From an uncultured Clostridia bacterium (GTDB lineage Bacteria > Bacillota > Clostridia > Christensenellales > Aristaeellaceae): a stretch of DNA of 16,182 nt. The DNA lies in the NCBI GenBank assembly GCA_934647165.1, contig CAKUFA010000045.1, positions 1-16,182 on the forward strand, written 5' to 3'. Within the stretch, counting starts at the first letter, position 1; each line of letters begins with the position of its first letter. This document shows positions 15,355 through 16,182 of the stretch, one piece after another. The notes beneath the pieces are model-generated. The model saw only the letters and a list, made by a program, of their open reading frames with translations. It was not told where the DNA came from and made no database searches. Made by a program: the position numbers and the translations under genes.

Positions 15355-15444
15355 ATCTCGGCGTGTTTTCCGCACAAACAGCCACTATATAACTTCATGC
15401 AATTCCATACTACTCCACGCCGAAATGGTGTAAAAATGGTGTAT
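15355..15444. repeat. Inverted repeat and tandem decamer, possible recombinase-site remnant
   Basis: ATCTCGGCGTG (15355-15365) is the inverse of CACGCCGAAAT at about 15416-15426 with one mismatch. The right arm runs into two near-tandem copies of AAATGGTGTA (about 15424-15444). On the minus strand the decamers encode TPFLHHF-type tails, a pattern I associate with the extreme C-terminus of some clostridial tyrosine integrases. No integrase catalytic motifs are present. Interpretation as an attachment-site scar is speculative; the repeats themselves are visible. Confidence 0.4.
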
Positions 15445-15512
15445 GGAAAATCGGATTGCAGACGCGAAAATGACACACTACTACCGCCCCCAAAAATCGA
15501 ATGAAAGCTCTG

Positions 15513-15572
15513 ATGAAACACACAGCCATCGGCATGACCGTCCAACGGATATGCCGATGGTTGTTTCATTTT
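15513..15572 (+). terminator. Long nested hairpin followed by TTTT
   Basis: CCATCGGCAT (15526-15535) pairs perfectly with ATGCCGATGG (15551-15560). Inside, CCGT and ACGG pair around a CCA loop (15538-15548). Outside, ATGAAAC (15513-15519) pairs with GTTTCAT (15563-15569), and TTTT follows. It could end a plus-strand transcript, but no gene precedes it closely; it may instead be a structured RNA or the end of a lost element. Confidence 0.5.
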
Positions 15573-15664
15573 CTGCTTGACCTTTTGCATTCAAAGTTTC
15601 CAGTGATAGCATGATATTGTGACTAAATCCATTCTTCTCAACAACTCCGAATTAGCCTTGTGCT

Positions 15665-15726
15665 GGCATCGAACGTAGTGCATGGATTTTTTGTTTTGGG
15701 CGGTTTTGAGCAATACATTCGATGCC
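15665..15726. repeat. Perfect 9-bp inverted repeat with internal small hairpin overlap
   Basis: GGCATCGAA (15665-15673) and TTCGATGCC (15718-15726) are exact inverse complements 44 bases apart, flanking T/G-rich sequence. The right arm overlaps a second small hairpin, TGCCCT (15723-15728) with AGGGCA (15735-15740). No gene explains it. Confidence 0.5.
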
Positions 15727-15790
15727 CTATATGCAGGGCAGGTCTTTGCACTTCACGGAATCGGACAACAACCAACCAAACCGCAAAAGG

Positions 15791-15827
15791 TCACGTAGAA
15801 TCGTGCATCGGCTGCACGATGCCGTGA
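15791..15827. repeat. Two-step hairpin in the AT-rich gap
   Basis: ATCGTGCA (15800-15807) pairs perfectly with TGCACGAT (15813-15820) around a TCGGC loop, and TCACG (15791-15795) pairs with CGTGA (15823-15827) outside. There is no T run, so it is not an ordinary terminator. It could be a DNA hairpin recognised by a transposase or an RNA element; nothing else identifies it. Confidence 0.5.
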
Positions 15828-16039
15828 ATCGCGGAACGATGTAATCTAAATACGTAAGCGGTAAATACTTTATGAATCCGGCAAGCATTGATTTTTCATG
15901 TCTGATTTCAAGCCCTTTTGCCAAAAAGCTCTGCGGATCCGAAAGTGTTTACGGCTTCATTAAAATTCGATCTTATCTTAATTCATTTGTCGAATTTTGT
16001 ATTTTATCAGTTATAGCTTATATTTTTGTAATTTCTCCA

Positions 16040-16068
16040 TTGAGTTTCAATCGTAAATGTGATATACT
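16040..16068 (+). promoter_or_regulatory. Extended -10 promoter for the AAA ATPase gene
   Basis: TTGAGT (16040-16045), a 17-base spacer and TATACT (16063-16068) preceded by TGA, an extended -10. The start site would be near 16075, about 25 bases before the ATG. Confidence 0.75.
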
Positions 16069-16099
16069 GTGGTCAGCCACGGAAGGAGGGTGAAGTTTT

Positions 16100-16182
16100 A
16101 TGATTAAACGCGAACTGTATATGAGCCGTATCCGTCCGTTCATCGGAACGGAGCTGGTCAAGGTCATGACCGGTATCCGCCG
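16100..16182 (+). CDS. N-terminus of an AAA/DUF4143-type ATPase, cut by the window edge
   Basis: Only 27 codons are present. They read MIKRELYMSRIRPFIGTELV and then KVMTGIR, with the next codon incomplete. This is the characteristic opening of the AAA_14/DUF4143 ATP-binding family, in which GIRR leads directly into the Walker A loop RRxGKS just beyond the edge. Members are common, often strain-variable, in Clostridia and Bacteroidetes; their role is poorly defined. AAGGAGG at 16083-16089 lies 10 bases from the ATG. The gene sits alone behind its own promoter next to the mobile-element-like gap. Confidence 0.75.
   Translation, partial: MIKRELYMSRIRPFIGTELVKVMTGIR

Larger units (their letters stand above)
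15189..16039. other. AT-rich gap of about 0.85 kb without a convincing gene
   Basis: GC content drops sharply after 15109. Short open frames exist: minus strand 15333-15590 and 15727-15924, plus strand 15872-16093, and a minus-strand open stretch 15216-15332 whose end reads VSFFVINGYKDKYACIYRQW. None has a ribosome binding site with a sensible start or recognisable homology. The 15872 frame contains one hydrophobic stretch but runs through the promoter of the next gene. The gap holds several inverted repeats, listed separately. It looks like non-coding or decayed mobile-element DNA (inference). Confidence 0.55.

Noticed and set aside
15333..15590. 85-aa minus-strand ORF
   Set aside because: Spans the nested hairpin and the repeats; composition does not look like a protein, although its end touches the possible integrase tail.
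15727..15924. 65-aa minus-strand ORF
   Set aside because: Overlaps the two-step hairpin and part of an inverted repeat, no ribosome binding site, no known motif.
15872..16093. 73-aa plus-strand ORF with one hydrophobic stretch
   Set aside because: No ribosome binding site and it runs through the promoter and leader of the ATPase gene.

Overview
The window looks like a chromosomal segment from a GC-rich, probably anaerobic Firmicute of the Clostridia type. This rests on a class III fructose-1,6-bisphosphatase (a Firmicutes-typical enzyme), an RsfA-like Myb regulator, an FtsK/SpoIIIE translocase, purine-rich AGGAGG ribosome binding sites, sigma-A-like promoters, and a secretome rich in small orphan envelope proteins. 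Taxonomy below class level cannot be read from the sequence.

Layout. Bases 1-590 are scar-like: mostly non-coding DNA ending in a frameshifted 3' fragment of a serine recombinase with an intact terminator. Bases 647-2658 carry two minus-strand genes for secreted proteins: an EF-hand-like XAC2610/FG-GAP type protein and a PdaC-like polysaccharide deacetylase. A clear promoter lies between them. Bases 2757-4745 carry two plus-strand genes: an orphan extracellular solute-binding-like protein and a double-Myb RsfA-like regulator. A bidirectional terminator separates these from the minus-strand fbp gene (4866-6761). Fbp is divergent from a plus-strand MBL-fold hydrolase (6904-7653). A secreted protein with several SH3b-like domains follows (7750-9501). 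A strong hairpin and a strong promoter then precede a probable operon (9652-15109): a secreted DUF3298/RsiV-like protein, an FtsK/SpoIIIE DNA translocase with a long repeat-containing P/Q linker, and a translationally coupled DUF2974 (Mbeg1-like) serine-hydrolase-fold protein. A palindrome-type terminator ends this block.

Bases 15110-16099 form an AT-rich gap of about 1 kb with no convincing gene but several inverted repeats, tandem decamers and hairpins. It resembles the residue of a mobile element. It ends in a good extended -10 promoter driving the first 27 codons of an AAA/DUF4143-type ATPase that runs off the right edge.

How the genes may work together. Most of the window concerns the cell surface and DNA segregation: peptidoglycan or polysaccharide deacetylation, SH3b wall binding, DUF3298-type extracellular sensing, and chromosome pumping at the septum. 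The fbp gene (gluconeogenesis) and the MBL hydrolase look like independent housekeeping units. No CRISPR array, tRNA, rRNA or recognised defence system was seen. The least explained items are the FtsK-DUF2974 coupling, the solute-binding protein without a transporter, and the structured 1-kb gap.
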